Shown here: one piece after another, positions 17,905-27,160 of the stretch
Layout: each line of letters starts with the position of its first letter
How positions within the stretch are numbered: the stretch's first letter is position 1
From: Paenibacillus pinihumi DSM 23905 = JCM 16419
GTDB lineage: Bacteria; Bacillota; Bacilli; Paenibacillales; Paenibacillaceae
Direction of reading: 5' to 3'
Assembly (NCBI RefSeq): GCF_000422505.1
Contig: NZ_KE383865.1
Location: 530,726 to 594,725, forward strand
Length of the DNA stretch: 64,000 nt
The notes under the pieces: generated by a model
What the model was told of the DNA's origin: nothing
The model's input: the letters and a program-made list of their open reading frames with translations, nothing else
Databases searched by the model: none
Translations under genes and position numbers: made by a program

Positions 17905-18417
17905 TTAGATCAGTTCCTTTGTTGCTGCGATGGCTTTCTCATAGTCCGGGTGTTCTGCCATCTCATTCAATACTTCAACGTATTGAATGGTGTCGTTCCC
18001 GTCTACGACGAAGATTGCACGCATATCGAGCTTCAGTTCTTTGATCAGAACGCCGTATGCTTCACCGAAGTTATTATCCTTGTAGTCGGATAGCAGCGTT
18101 ACCTGATCCACGCCTGCAGCGCCGCACCAGCGGGCTTGTGCGAACGGGAGGTCAACACTTACAGTAAGAATAGCGACTTTCTCGCCGAGGCCGGCAGCTT
18201 CCTGGTTGAAACGGCGTGTCTGTGCATCACATACGCCTGTATCGATAGAAGGCACGACGCTGATCAGCTTGACTTTACCGGCAAAATCACTCAAAGAAAC
18301 AACATCAACGAGAGATTTATTCAATTGGAAGTCAGGAGCTTTATCGCCCTTTTTCAATTCTGGACCGATCAATGTAATCGGATTGCCTTTTAATGTAGCT
18401 GTACGTTCTTGCGCCAT
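17905..18417 (-). CDS. tpx: Thiol peroxidase (atypical 2-Cys peroxiredoxin)
   Basis: 170 residues, start at 18417 (MAQERTATLKGNPITLIG) with AAGGAGG 8 bp upstream. The peroxidatic Cys is in PSIDTGVCDAQTRRFN and the resolving Cys in ARWCGAAGVDQ, about 34 residues apart, as in Tpx. It reduces hydrogen peroxide and alkyl hydroperoxides in the cytosol using thioredoxin. Monocistronic and divergent from the rhomboid gene. Confidence 0.96.
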   Translation of the reverse strand: MAQERTATLKGNPITLIGPELKKGDKAPDFQLNKSLVDVVSLSDFAGKVKLISVVPSIDTGVCDAQTRRFNQEAAGLGEKVAILTVSVDLPFAQARWCGAAGVDQVTLLSDYKDNNFGEAYGVLIKELKLDMRAIFVVDGNDTIQYVEVLNEMAEHPDYEKAIAATKELI

Positions 18418-18512
18418 TATAATTGCCTCCTTGTAATTGGGTTGCTGCACATTTATTATAATCGTAAGAAATGTTGCTTGTCCAATATCAAGCAGGAAAG
18501 GAAGATGAATGA

Positions 18513-19121
18513 ATGATATTTTTGCGTTATGAGAGCTTCCGCTCCTATTTGCGGCTGTACCCGGTCACCTCGACAATATTGGCGCTGAATGTGCTGGTTT
18601 TTATATTCAACTATTTCGCAAACGGCAGCTTGCTCGGTCACGGCGCGTTCGTCGCTTATCCAGGTGATCCGTACGGCTTGCAGGAGCCATGGCGTTATGC
18701 CACCTCGATTGTACTTCATTTCGGATGGGAACATTTGCTTTTTAACTGTTTCTCGATACTGGTATTTGCTCCGCCGCTGGAGCGGCTGCTTGGTTCATTC
18801 CGGTATACAGTATTCTATGTGCTTTGCGGGATTGTGGGCAACATTTTGAGTGTGCTCATGTATAATATGAACAGTTCGGCTCCGGCACTCATTACTGTGG
18901 GCGCCTCAGGGGCGATCTACGGAGTGTTTGGCGCTTATCTGAACCTCGCTTTGCTTCATAAGACAAGGCTTGATGATGCTTCGCGCAAGACGGTTTATAT
19001 GATTTTGATCTTTGGTCTGATTTATTCCGTAATCGTGCCTAATATTAATATTTGGGCGCATGCAGGCGGCTTGATTGCAGGATTTTTGCTATACAGTCAG
19101 TTCGAGAGGAAAAATAAGTAG
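18513..19121 (+). CDS. Rhomboid family intramembrane serine protease
   Basis: 202 residues with six hydrophobic helices. HFGWEHLLFNCFS carries the oxyanion-site His and Asn, GASGAIYGVFG the catalytic Ser, and WAHAGGLIAG the catalytic His. It cleaves substrates within the membrane; substrates here are unknown. AGGAAAGGAAG precedes ATG 18513. It ends 29 bp before the LysR gene and may be co-transcribed with it. Confidence 0.95.
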   Translation: MIFLRYESFRSYLRLYPVTSTILALNVLVFIFNYFANGSLLGHGAFVAYPGDPYGLQEPWRYATSIVLHFGWEHLLFNCFSILVFAPPLERLLGSFRYTVFYVLCGIVGNILSVLMYNMNSSAPALITVGASGAIYGVFGAYLNLALLHKTRLDDASRKTVYMILIFGLIYSVIVPNINIWAHAGGLIAGFLLYSQFERKNK

Positions 19122-19150
19122 ATATTTGCAGGGGGGCGTAGTAACGGATT

Positions 19151-20053
19151 ATGGAATTAAGGCAGCTTTACTACTTTGTCAAAGTGGCAAAGAAGGAGCA
19201 TGTAACCCAGGCCGCAGAGGAGCTGCGTGTCGCGCAGTCGGCCGTCAGCCGGCAGATTCATCAGCTTGAGGAGGAGCTTGGCGTCTCCTTGTTTATCCAG
19301 AAGGGCAGAAACTTGCAGCTCACGCCGGCAGGACAGCTGTTCTTGAAGCGCATTGAGGTTGTGCTTGGAGATCTGGAGAAGGCGGTTCTGGAGATCAATG
19401 AGTTTATGAATCCGGAGGTGGGTGAAATCCGTCTCGGATTCCCGCACAGCCTCGGCATACAGCTTATACCGCAGGTTGTATCCGGCTTCCGCAAGCAGTA
19501 CCCGCATGTACGCTTCAAATTCAAGCAGGGGATGTACCCGTCACTGATTCGGGATCTGGTCAAAGGGGAGATTGACCTGGCCTTCATTTCCCCGTTCCCG
19601 GAACATAACGAGCATGTAGTGGGAGAGGTGTTGCTGACAGAGGAGCTCTATGCGGTTCTTCCTGCCAAGCACGCCCTTGCGGATAAAAAGTCCATTATGC
19701 TGTCCGAACTCAAGGATGATGAATTTGTAATGTTCAGAGAAGGGTATTCTCTGCGTCCGATTGTATGGGAGGCTTGCAAAAAGGCTGGCTTTACTCCGAG
19801 CATCGGCTTTGAAGGGGAAGAGACAGAGACGATCCGCGGGCTGGTCGCAGCGGGAATGGGGGTAAGCCTGCTGCCGGAGATGGCGCTGCATCAGGCAGGG
19901 CCGCTCCAGACGGCCAAGGTGCGTATTGAGTCTCCAAGTGTCACCCGCACGATCGGACTCATTCGCCGCTCGAACCAGAAGCTTCCGTTAGTCGCCAAGG
20001 TCTTTTATAAATATTTACTGGATCATTTCTCTAAGGAATGTAAGTCCCTATAG
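19151..20053 (+). CDS. LysR family transcriptional regulator, GltC-like
   Basis: 300 residues. The N-terminal winged helix (MELRQLYYFVKVAKKEHVTQ, then AAEELRVAQSAVSRQIHQLE) is complete, and a periplasmic-binding-like effector domain covers about residues 90-295. The start MELRQLYYF is shared with Bacillus GltC and CitR type regulators. LysR proteins usually control a divergent gene, but here the upstream gene (rhomboid) runs in the same direction, so the target is unclear. Confidence 0.93.
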   Translation: MELRQLYYFVKVAKKEHVTQAAEELRVAQSAVSRQIHQLEEELGVSLFIQKGRNLQLTPAGQLFLKRIEVVLGDLEKAVLEINEFMNPEVGEIRLGFPHSLGIQLIPQVVSGFRKQYPHVRFKFKQGMYPSLIRDLVKGEIDLAFISPFPEHNEHVVGEVLLTEELYAVLPAKHALADKKSIMLSELKDDEFVMFREGYSLRPIVWEACKKAGFTPSIGFEGEETETIRGLVAAGMGVSLLPEMALHQAGPLQTAKVRIESPSVTRTIGLIRRSNQKLPLVAKVFYKYLLDHFSKECKSL

Positions 20054-20057
20054 CAAA

Positions 20058-20094
20058 GAGAACCCCGTCCTTATGTGGACGGGGTTCTTGTTTT
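20058..20094 (+). terminator. Terminator after the LysR gene
   Basis: A 12-bp perfect stem AGAACCCCGTCC / GGACGGGGTTCT is followed by TGTTTT. Confidence 0.85.
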
Positions 20095-20140
20095 GAATTG
20101 CAAATGGTTCAAAGATATTTGAAATCGCATGAATTATTGG

Positions 20141-20821
20141 TTAATCCCGGTTCTGAGTAAAGATCATAATATATTTGACGAGCTCCAGCAGAGAGATCAG
20201 CGCTGCGGCGACATAAGTCAGTGCAGCGGCGTTCAGTACCTTGGCGACACCTTGCTCTTCCTCGTTGCTTACAAAGCCTTCGGCAATCATCAGATCGCGG
20301 GCACGGTTGCTGGCATTGAACTCGACCGGCAGTGTGACCAACTGGAAAGCAACCACTGCGGAGAAGAAGATAATCCCGAGCCCGACAAGTCCCATGTTTT
20401 GGAACAGGAAGCCTGCAATAAGCAGAAACGGCGCGATGCCTGATGTTATATTGACGACCGGGAACATCCGGTGGCGCAGCACCAGCATCGGATAATTAAC
20501 CGAATGCTGAATAGCGTGTCCGACCTCGTGACAAGCTACGGCTACGGCAGAGATCGAATTCTCATAGTAGACCGGTTCGGACAGTCTAACCACACGGTTA
20601 ATCGGGTCGTAGTGGTCTGACAGGCGGCCGGGAACGGCTTCAATCGGCACATCATGCAGTCCGTTATTATCGAGCATGCGGCGGGCGGCCTGATAGCCTG
20701 TAAGTCCGCTGTTGATCGGAACCTCGGCCCATTTGTTGAACGTTCCCTTAACGCGGAACTGCGCCCACAGCGACAGCAGGAATGCAATAATAATCAGAAA
20801 ATCCATCGGGTGAAAAAACAT
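20141..20821 (-). CDS. yugP: YugP-type membrane zinc metallopeptidase
   Basis: 226 residues. HEVGHAIQH (HExxH) lies near residue 97, and the distal region NASNRARDLM supplies a probable third ligand region. There is an N-terminal membrane helix and at least two more near residues 125-165 and 195-220. This is the neutral zinc metallopeptidase family found in Bacillus YugP; physiological substrates are not known. GGAGGCGA lies about 10 bp before ATG. It follows the MerR-like gene by 58 bp. Confidence 0.9.
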   Translation of the reverse strand: MFFHPMDFLIIIAFLLSLWAQFRVKGTFNKWAEVPINSGLTGYQAARRMLDNNGLHDVPIEAVPGRLSDHYDPINRVVRLSEPVYYENSISAVAVACHEVGHAIQHSVNYPMLVLRHRMFPVVNITSGIAPFLLIAGFLFQNMGLVGLGIIFFSAVVAFQLVTLPVEFNASNRARDLMIAEGFVSNEEEQGVAKVLNAAALTYVAAALISLLELVKYIMIFTQNRD

Positions 20822-20879
20822 AATCCAATCGCCTCCATATTGGTAAGTCAGGTGCTGCGGAACGAATCTTGATTAAAAC

Positions 20880-21319
20880 TTACATAAATGGACCTTTGCC
20901 AAGCAGCAGCATTAGCGCTTCAATACAGGCGGCTGTCTGCGGCATCAGCTTCGTTGTCAGATGTTTGGCCTGCTGAGGCTTAAGCTTCCCGATGACCGGT
21001 TCCAGCTCCTTGACTTCGCGCTCAAGCTTCTGCATATGAAGCTGAAGATCGCTTAGCTTTTTGGTAACCTGCTCCTCGGCCGAAACCTTGTTCCACTGGT
21101 CCAAGTTGGCTTTGATCTCTTCCAGCGTATATTTATCCTGCTTCATCTGTTCTATACGTTTGAGCCGGAGCAAAGTTTCATTGCTATACAGACGATAATT
21201 TTTTTCTGATCGCTGTTGCGGCTCGAGTAGTCCCATAGAAGTATAAAAATCAATCGTACGCGGGCTGACATTCGCTTTCTTGGCGAGCTCGCCTATGCGG
21301 AATAATTTTGTATCCCCAA
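20880..21319 (-). CDS. MerR family regulator with an apparent frameshift near its start
   Basis: The C-terminal 118 codons (from ATG 21236) read cleanly as the second half of a MerR regulator with a long coiled-coil. The same frame continues upstream as KLFRIGELAKKANVSPRTI and DFYTS, a complete MerR winged helix, but has no ATG, GTG or TTG. The ribosome binding site AGGAAGGTGAT points to the TTG at 21319, which is out of frame by one base: TTG GGG ATA stops after eight codons, while one extra G in the run would give M-G-D-T-K-L-F-R-I. Either a base was lost in the G run (mutation or sequencing error) or a non-standard start is used. yugP follows on the same strand. Confidence 0.65.
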
Positions 21320-21671
21320 CTGAATCACCTTCCTTCCTTAAAACTGGATTGATGCTTCGTTTTTCTCTTTACCCTTATAAAACCTATATTTATATGATAC
21401 AGAAAACAGAACCATACAGTCAAACGTTATGCTTTGAGAAAGCCTATGAATCTGTGAACAATGTATGACATGAAGGTAGGCAAATGTGCCTAATCCGAAT
21501 AAGAACAGAATTTTATGCAGCGATTCATGGAATAAGGTCGAAAAAGCGAAAGATATTTCTTGAATTACCCAATAATATAGATTCATGTATAAAAAACTTA
21601 ACATTGATTATTGGATCGAGGTCAAACGTTAGACTTTTCGCATGATTATTTGCACTTTTTTGAAAACTCTA

Positions 21672-21700
21672 TTGTCAAAACAGGTCTTACTATCTATAAT
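21672..21700 (+). promoter_or_regulatory. Sigma-A promoter of the amt operon
   Basis: TTGTCA (21672-21677), a 17-bp spacer and TATAAT (21695-21700). Start of transcription is expected near 21707. Confidence 0.75.
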
Positions 21701-21721
21701 GACATTAAGTCTTTCTTATCA

Positions 21722-21738
21722 TGTAATAAAAGATAACA
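21722..21738 (+). promoter_or_regulatory. GlnR/TnrA-type nitrogen box
   Basis: TGTAATAAAAGATAACA matches the Bacillus GlnR/TnrA consensus TGTNANAWWWTNTNACA except one central position. It lies about 15-30 bp downstream of the predicted start of transcription, a position expected for repression when nitrogen is plentiful. Confidence 0.7.
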
Positions 21739-21757
21739 CATTAAGGGAGTGGTCGTT

Positions 21758-23116
21758 TTGGTCAAAAAAATGATTCTTACAGTGGGTGCTCTGCTTCTCT
21801 TGTTTCCTGCAATGGCATTTGCGGATGCTCCATCCACGGCAATGCTGAATACCGGTTTGAACTCGCTGTGGGTTATGCTAGCTGCAATCCTTGTTATTCT
21901 GATGCAGGGCGGATTCATTTTGCTGGAAGCTGGTTCGACCCGAATGAAGAATGCCGGACACGTAGCAGGCAAAACGATCTTTACCTTTGGTCTTGGCTCA
22001 TTGATTTATTGGGCAGTTGGTTATGGAATTGCATTTGGCGAAAACGGAAACTTATTGTACGGGTTAGGCAAGTTCTTCTATAATCCTCCGGTTTTATATA
22101 GTGAGGATGCAGGTCTTTCAGATTCCGTATTTTTTATCTTCCAGCTTGCGTTTGCTACGATTTCATTATCTATCGCATGGGGCGGCTTCGCCGAGCGCGC
22201 CAAGCTTTCATCTTATTTGATCTTTACCATTGTGTTTGTCGGTGTCATTTATCCGATGGTTGCCCACTGGATCTGGGGCGGCGGCTGGCTTGCTGAAGAC
22301 GGTGCGCAAGACTTTGCCGGCTCTACTGTCGTTCACTTGTCCGGTGCGGCAGCTGCGCTCGCGGCTACCATTCTGCTCAAGCCGCGGATCGGCAAATTCA
22401 ACAAGGACGGCTCTTCCAATCAAATTTTGGGACACAACCAGGTCTATACCACACTCGCAGTTCTGTTCCTGTGGGTAGGCTGGTTCGGCTTTAATGCGGG
22501 AAGTACGGTAGCGATTGAAACCGGGTTTTTCGGTTATGTGGCATTCAATACGCAAATCGCAGCCGCCGCAGGAGCTGTTGCCGCGATGCTGATTTCCTGG
22601 GCTTTCCTTGGTAAATCCGATATTACAACGATGCTGAACGGCGGTCTGGCTGGTCTGGTGGCGATCACAGCCTCTTGTGCATTCGTTGAGCCTTGGGCGG
22701 CAGTAGTGATAGGTCTTTTGGCAGGCGTACTCGTATTCTTCAGCCAAAAATTCTTTGAGAAAATGAAAATCGATGATCCGATCTTCGCATTGTCCGTACA
22801 CGGTGCGGCAGGTGTATGGGGAACTTTGGCTAACGGCTTGTTTGCAACGCCGGAGCTGGCCGAGACTGCAGGTGTAGGTAAAGCGGGGTTGTTCTACGGC
22901 GGCGGATTGGAACAACTTTGGGTACAATTTTTAAGTGTTGTCGTCTGCGGATTGTTCGTATTCATCGTGTCGTTCGCTGTCTTGTACGTCATCAAGAAGG
23001 CGGCTGGCTTCCGCGTAACCGAGGAGCAAGAAATAATCGGTCTTGACCTGAGCGAGCACGGTGCTTATGGTTATCCTGAGCAAATGAAAAAAGCACAGCA
23101 AAATCTGAACGCTTAA
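21758..23116 (+). CDS. amt: Ammonium transporter, Amt/MEP/Rh family
   Basis: 452 residues, TTG start at 21758 with AAGGGAG 8 bp upstream. A signal-like first helix (ILTVGALLLLFPAMAFA) precedes about 11 transmembrane segments. GSTRMKNAGHVAGK and the SVHGAAGVWGTLANG block match Amt, and the twin-His pore region appears as VHLSGAAA and SVHGAAG. The C-terminal cytosolic tail ends in EIIGLDLSEHGAYGY, the conserved regulatory tail that contacts PII. The usual glnK (PII) gene is not adjacent; a DUF294 gene is. Confidence 0.96.
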   Translation: MVKKMILTVGALLLLFPAMAFADAPSTAMLNTGLNSLWVMLAAILVILMQGGFILLEAGSTRMKNAGHVAGKTIFTFGLGSLIYWAVGYGIAFGENGNLLYGLGKFFYNPPVLYSEDAGLSDSVFFIFQLAFATISLSIAWGGFAERAKLSSYLIFTIVFVGVIYPMVAHWIWGGGWLAEDGAQDFAGSTVVHLSGAAAALAATILLKPRIGKFNKDGSSNQILGHNQVYTTLAVLFLWVGWFGFNAGSTVAIETGFFGYVAFNTQIAAAAGAVAAMLISWAFLGKSDITTMLNGGLAGLVAITASCAFVEPWAAVVIGLLAGVLVFFSQKFFEKMKIDDPIFALSVHGAAGVWGTLANGLFATPELAETAGVGKAGLFYGGGLEQLWVQFLSVVVCGLFVFIVSFAVLYVIKKAAGFRVTEEQEIIGLDLSEHGAYGYPEQMKKAQQNLNA

Positions 23117-23150
23117 TTAGAGCAGGATATCTAATAGGGGGGAGCGCCGT

Positions 23151-24227
23151 ATGAACGATCCGGTACTTGTGCAGCTCCTGCTGCAGATCAGCGCTGCCGA
23201 GCTGACCGCAGCGCTGAGACGTCTGCGGGATGCAGCACACAGCCGTATGGATGCTCTTTTCCCTTCGCTGCCTCTGGATGAATACTATCGACAATTAAAT
23301 GGAGTGCATGATGCGCTGATCAGGCGCGCGGTTGCTCTGGCGGAAGCAGAATTGGCACGGTCGGGGACGGGTTCTCCCCCCGTGCCTTATGCGTATTTAT
23401 TGTTTGGCAGCGGAGGGCGGAAGGAACAGACACTGTCCAGTGACCAGGATAGCGGAATTATATATGAAAATGCAGAGACAGAGGAAAAGGAGCTCGCAGC
23501 GGGGAACTATTTTGCCCATCTGTCGGAGAAGGCGGTTGCGCTGCTCCAGGAGATCGGCTATCCGCCTTGCGAAGGCAATGTAATCAGCGCCAATCCGCAG
23601 TGGTGCTTGCCGGAAAGCCGCTGGAAGCAGCAGCTTGAGGGCTGGTTCGAGACTGCGGACTGGGAATCGGTGCGGTATTTGCTGATTGTAGCCGATTGCC
23701 GCCATGTATATGGCAGCGAAGAGCTTTTCACAAGGCTAAAAAAGCATTTCTACTCCGATATGCTTGCCAGACCGGTCATTGTGCAGCGGATGCTGGACAA
23801 TACGATCCGTCACAAGATGCTGATCGGCGTGTTCGGGCAGCTGCTGAAGGAGCAGTACGGCGAGGACGCCGGAAGCATTGATATCAAGTACGGCGCTTAT
23901 ATTCCAATGGTCAATGCGGTCCGTCTTATGGCGGTGCAATCGCAACTGCGGCCGACCTCGACATTGGAGCGGCTGAATGCGCTTGTGCAGGCGGAGGTCG
24001 TTACGCAGGAGGAAGCTGCGGCATACAGTGAGGCGTTTTTGTTTTTTCTAAAGCTGAGAATGATTGCTACAGAGAACAATAAGGATGGCATGTACATGAA
24101 TAACGGCAAGCTGGCAAATCACCACTTGACCAAGGAAATGATCGAGGAATTAAAACAAAGCCTGAAGGTTGGCAAAAGGCTGCAAAGACAGGTGCAGAAA
24201 TTGACATTGGGCAGGCTGAAAAAATAG
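23151..24227 (+). CDS. DUF294 nucleotidyltransferase-like protein
   Basis: 358 residues, ATG with GGGGGAGCG upstream, 34 bp after amt. The nucleotidyltransferase motif LLFGSGGRKEQTLSSDQDSG (about residues 82-101, GS with a later DxD) is intact, and the C-terminal DUF294_C helical domain covers about 210-350. The domain is related to the uridylyltransferase domain of GlnD, the PII-modifying enzyme. CBS domains that often precede DUF294 are absent. Position behind amt suggests a role in nitrogen signalling, which is inference. It continues into the exonuclease gene. Confidence 0.88.
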   Translation: MNDPVLVQLLLQISAAELTAALRRLRDAAHSRMDALFPSLPLDEYYRQLNGVHDALIRRAVALAEAELARSGTGSPPVPYAYLLFGSGGRKEQTLSSDQDSGIIYENAETEEKELAAGNYFAHLSEKAVALLQEIGYPPCEGNVISANPQWCLPESRWKQQLEGWFETADWESVRYLLIVADCRHVYGSEELFTRLKKHFYSDMLARPVIVQRMLDNTIRHKMLIGVFGQLLKEQYGEDAGSIDIKYGAYIPMVNAVRLMAVQSQLRPTSTLERLNALVQAEVVTQEEAAAYSEAFLFFLKLRMIATENNKDGMYMNNGKLANHHLTKEMIEELKQSLKVGKRLQRQVQKLTLGRLKK

Positions 24228-24325
24228 TATTTGCGCTGGATGCGTTTGTCAGTTGAATCAAAGAAAGGGTGGCCGGATCTCAAATTGACAGGCCAGCGAA
24301 GGAAAGGCAATGCGGAGGCGAGAGC

Positions 24326-25063
24326 ATGAAACAGCAAAAAGGTGTCGGACGTATGTGGCATTTATATAAAATGGGTGGGATTACGCCTGCAATCGCCTCA
24401 ATGATGGGCTCGCAAAATGCGCAGCAGATGGCTTTCATCCGGTCCGTAAGCAAGGAACAGCGGAAGCAGTCGGTTTTGGATACCCCCCTAAAGGAGCTGG
24501 AGATTGTAGTCTTTGATTTGGAGACGACAGGCTTTTACCCTTATAACGGAGATGAAATTATTTCCGCCGGGGGCATTATTGTGCGTGGTGACGAACCGCT
24601 GGACGAAAGCCGCACCTTCTACAGCCTGGTCAATCCGCGGCGCAAGGTACCAAGGCATATTACGTCGCTCACCGGCATCACGAATGATATGGTAGGGGAT
24701 GCGCCGGATTTAATGCAGGTGCTGCATGATTTTATGGAGTTTATCGGTAAACGGGTGCTGATTGCGCATGGCAGCGGCCATGATAAGCAGTTCCTGAATG
24801 CGGCGTTGTGGCGGACATCCAAGGTGAACTTGACCCATCGGGTGCTGGATACGATGATGGTCGCCAAGTGGCTGGAGCCAAAGCGGGGAACTTACGGATT
24901 GGATGAGCTTCTCGAACATGCAGGAATCCCGGTTACGGAGCGTCATCATGCGCTCCAGGACGCAATCATGACGGCGAAGCTGTGGCAGGCCTATTTAAAG
25001 GAGATCACGTTCAGAAATATTACGACACTGGCTGATTTATATGCATATCTGAGCAAGCATTAG
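24326..25063 (+). CDS. DEDDh 3'-5' exonuclease, DnaQ/PolC epsilon-like
   Basis: 245 residues from ATG 24326 (GGAGG 7 bp upstream). ExoI motif VFDLETTGFYP, a middle LIAHGSGHDKQFLN motif, and ExoIII HHALQDAIMTAKLW give the DEDDh set Asp-Glu, Asp, His-Asp. An N-terminal 60-residue helical region precedes the nuclease fold. DUF294 and DnaQ-like exonuclease genes are neighbours in many bacteria, so the two products probably work together, though how is unknown. A perfect terminator follows. Confidence 0.92.
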   Translation: MKQQKGVGRMWHLYKMGGITPAIASMMGSQNAQQMAFIRSVSKEQRKQSVLDTPLKELEIVVFDLETTGFYPYNGDEIISAGGIIVRGDEPLDESRTFYSLVNPRRKVPRHITSLTGITNDMVGDAPDLMQVLHDFMEFIGKRVLIAHGSGHDKQFLNAALWRTSKVNLTHRVLDTMMVAKWLEPKRGTYGLDELLEHAGIPVTERHHALQDAIMTAKLWQAYLKEITFRNITTLADLYAYLSKH

Positions 25064-25070
25064 CCGCTTC

Positions 25071-25116
25071 AGAGTGTTTGCAAGTCCCCGTAGGGACTTG
25101 CAAACACTCTTTTTTC
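25071..25116 (+). terminator. Strong terminator of the amt operon
   Basis: An 18-bp perfect stem (25071-25088 with 25093-25110), a 4-nt loop CGTA and a T-run. Confidence 0.92.
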
Positions 25117-25144
25117 TGATATTATGAATCATCTCAGCTGCAAG

Positions 25145-26461
25145 TCAGGCTGTCCCGGCATCGCCAGCTTTGACGGGGGGGCGGATGAGCCAAATGGTCA
25201 GCATGAGTGAAGCGGCAGCAAGAACGGTAATAACAATAAACAGTACCGTCTGGGACCGTCCGGTCAGCCATCCGAAGATCGGAGGGCCGAATGCGACGCC
25301 GAGAAAGCGGAGGCTGCTGTACAGGGACGTAATCATTCCGCGGTGCTGGCGGTCTACAGCGCCGGTTATCATCGTATTCAAGCAAGGCAGAACAAGGCCT
25401 GTTCCAATACTGGAAACAAGCAGCAGGCCAATCAGCCAGTAGATTTGTCCGTGCAGGGCAATGGCAGTTCCGAGCGCTGCTGTCATTGCGGCCAGGCCGA
25501 TACTCATAAGGGTTTTCATGAGAACGCCGTTATTTTTAATCTTTCTGCCGCTCAGATAAGCGGTAACAACAAGTCCCAGGAGCGGGATGGCAAGCACGCC
25601 GCCTTTGGCCACGCCGTCAATATTGTATGGCGCTTTCTCCAGCAAATCAGATAAGTAGAACAAAGCCCCGAACAAAATAAACAATGCCATGGAACCGACG
25701 GCAAATGCCGGAAGCAGCCACCGGCCCTTCTCTTTGAAGATCACGCCGATTTGCCTGACATAATATTTCACCGGCGGAGCCTGTGTCTTCTTCTCGGGTT
25801 CCTTGATCATAAAGATCATGGCAAGCAGTGAAAGAGCACAGAATACAGGAAAAGCGAAAAAGGGAGCGTACCAGATAATTAAAGCGAACAAGGATCCAAG
25901 TATCGGGCTGATCACTTTGCCTGCTCCGTTGGATGCTTCAATTAGACCAAGTGCTTCGCTCTCATTGCCGTCTCTATACATATCTCCGACGAGGGCCATG
26001 GCAATCGGGGCGGTGCCTGCTGCACCCAGCCCTTGCAGGGCACGGGCAATAATGACAATTGGATAGGAACCCCATACTGCACCGAACCCGGCCAATATGC
26101 CGGCCAGTCCATAAACGATCAGGGAGGGCAGTATTATCGCCTTGCGGCTGAAGCGATCGGATAAATACCCGGCAAAAGGTATGAAAACACCGGCTGTCAC
26201 CGAAAATAAAGTTATAATCAGACTGGATTGAAAATCGCTGATGCCAAGCTTTTGTTCCATATCGGGCAAAATCGGCACCAGCATAGAGTTGCCGAGTACA
26301 AGCACCATTGGAACTGTCGCGAGGGCGATGTATTCCATGAGCTTCGATCCTTTGCCGCTGCTGGGAGACTTGCCATCCGGAGAGGATTTTGCTTCCGCAT
26401 CATCCTCGCGGTGTCTGCGGTCGACGACAACCCATGGCCACCTGCTTTTGGTCGATTGCAT
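25145..26461 (-). CDS. MFS transporter, drug:H+ antiporter type
   Basis: 438 residues. A charged 40-residue cytosolic N-terminus (RRHREDDAEAKSSPDGK) precedes about 12 helices. AGYLSDRFSRKAI is the MFS loop 2-3 signature and ARALQGLGAAGTAPIAMAL is motif C, found in antiporters with 12 or 14 helices. Most likely a multidrug or metabolite exporter. The binding site before ATG 26461 is weak (GGATGGTG). It is divergent from the thioredoxin-like gene. Confidence 0.88.
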   Translation of the reverse strand: MQSTKSRWPWVVVDRRHREDDAEAKSSPDGKSPSSGKGSKLMEYIALATVPMVLVLGNSMLVPILPDMEQKLGISDFQSSLIITLFSVTAGVFIPFAGYLSDRFSRKAIILPSLIVYGLAGILAGFGAVWGSYPIVIIARALQGLGAAGTAPIAMALVGDMYRDGNESEALGLIEASNGAGKVISPILGSLFALIIWYAPFFAFPVFCALSLLAMIFMIKEPEKKTQAPPVKYYVRQIGVIFKEKGRWLLPAFAVGSMALFILFGALFYLSDLLEKAPYNIDGVAKGGVLAIPLLGLVVTAYLSGRKIKNNGVLMKTLMSIGLAAMTAALGTAIALHGQIYWLIGLLLVSSIGTGLVLPCLNTMITGAVDRQHRGMITSLYSSLRFLGVAFGPPIFGWLTGRSQTVLFIVITVLAAASLMLTIWLIRPPVKAGDAGTA

Positions 26462-26578
26462 AAAAATTGTTCACCATCCGATCACATTCTTGTCATCACT
26501 TATGGTGTTATACTGCCCGCCTGCTTGAGCTTCAATTCTAACCCATGCTATCATGGATTCTAAAGGAGCGATTGGACG

Positions 26579-27127
26579 ATGAAAAAAATCGGGATCATTG
26601 TTGCAGCCTGCGTATTGCTGATTTTTGGCTACTTTTTTGTCAGCGAAAAACAGGCGAGCCTTGTGTCCTCTGATACAATGGGAGCACACGAACCACAACC
26701 GAAGCCAGGTTTTACCGCACCGGCCTTTGAGCTGCCCGCGCTTGATGAACAAAATTATGCAGTCGGAGGGCAGAAGAAGAAGCTGCTGATGCTGAACTTT
26801 TGGGCATCCTGGTGCGGACCTTGTGAACTGGAAGCGCCGGATCTGGTAGAACTGCATAATAAATATGAAAAGCAGATGGATTTGTACGCGGTAAATGCCA
26901 CCTCCTACGATAAGGAGCGACAGGCCAGGCAATTCGTGGATGATTTTGAGCTGAATTTCCCGATACTAATGGATCGTGACGGGATCGCCACCAAACTGTA
27001 CAAAATCAGCACGTTCCCGACGACGCTGCTTATTGATGAAAATGGAGTGGTAATGGAAAGAATTGTTGGGGTTATTCCACGGGAGCAATGGGAGAAACGG
27101 ATTGAAGCGTTAATCAACCCGTCTTGA
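26579..27127 (+). CDS. Membrane-anchored thiol-disulfide oxidoreductase, ResA/TlpA-like
   Basis: 182 residues with AAAGGAGCG upstream. A single N-terminal helix (IGIIVAACVLLIFGYFFV) anchors a thioredoxin domain outside the membrane. The active site is FWASWCGPCE, followed by the cis-Pro loop STFPTTLLID. ResA-like proteins reduce disulfides in apocytochrome c or other exported proteins. No cytochrome biogenesis genes are adjacent, so the partner is unknown. Confidence 0.92.
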   Translation: MKKIGIIVAACVLLIFGYFFVSEKQASLVSSDTMGAHEPQPKPGFTAPAFELPALDEQNYAVGGQKKKLLMLNFWASWCGPCELEAPDLVELHNKYEKQMDLYAVNATSYDKERQARQFVDDFELNFPILMDRDGIATKLYKISTFPTTLLIDENGVVMERIVGVIPREQWEKRIEALINPS

Positions 27128-27160
27128 CGACGGCTGAGCGGGATCACAAACGGACATAGA

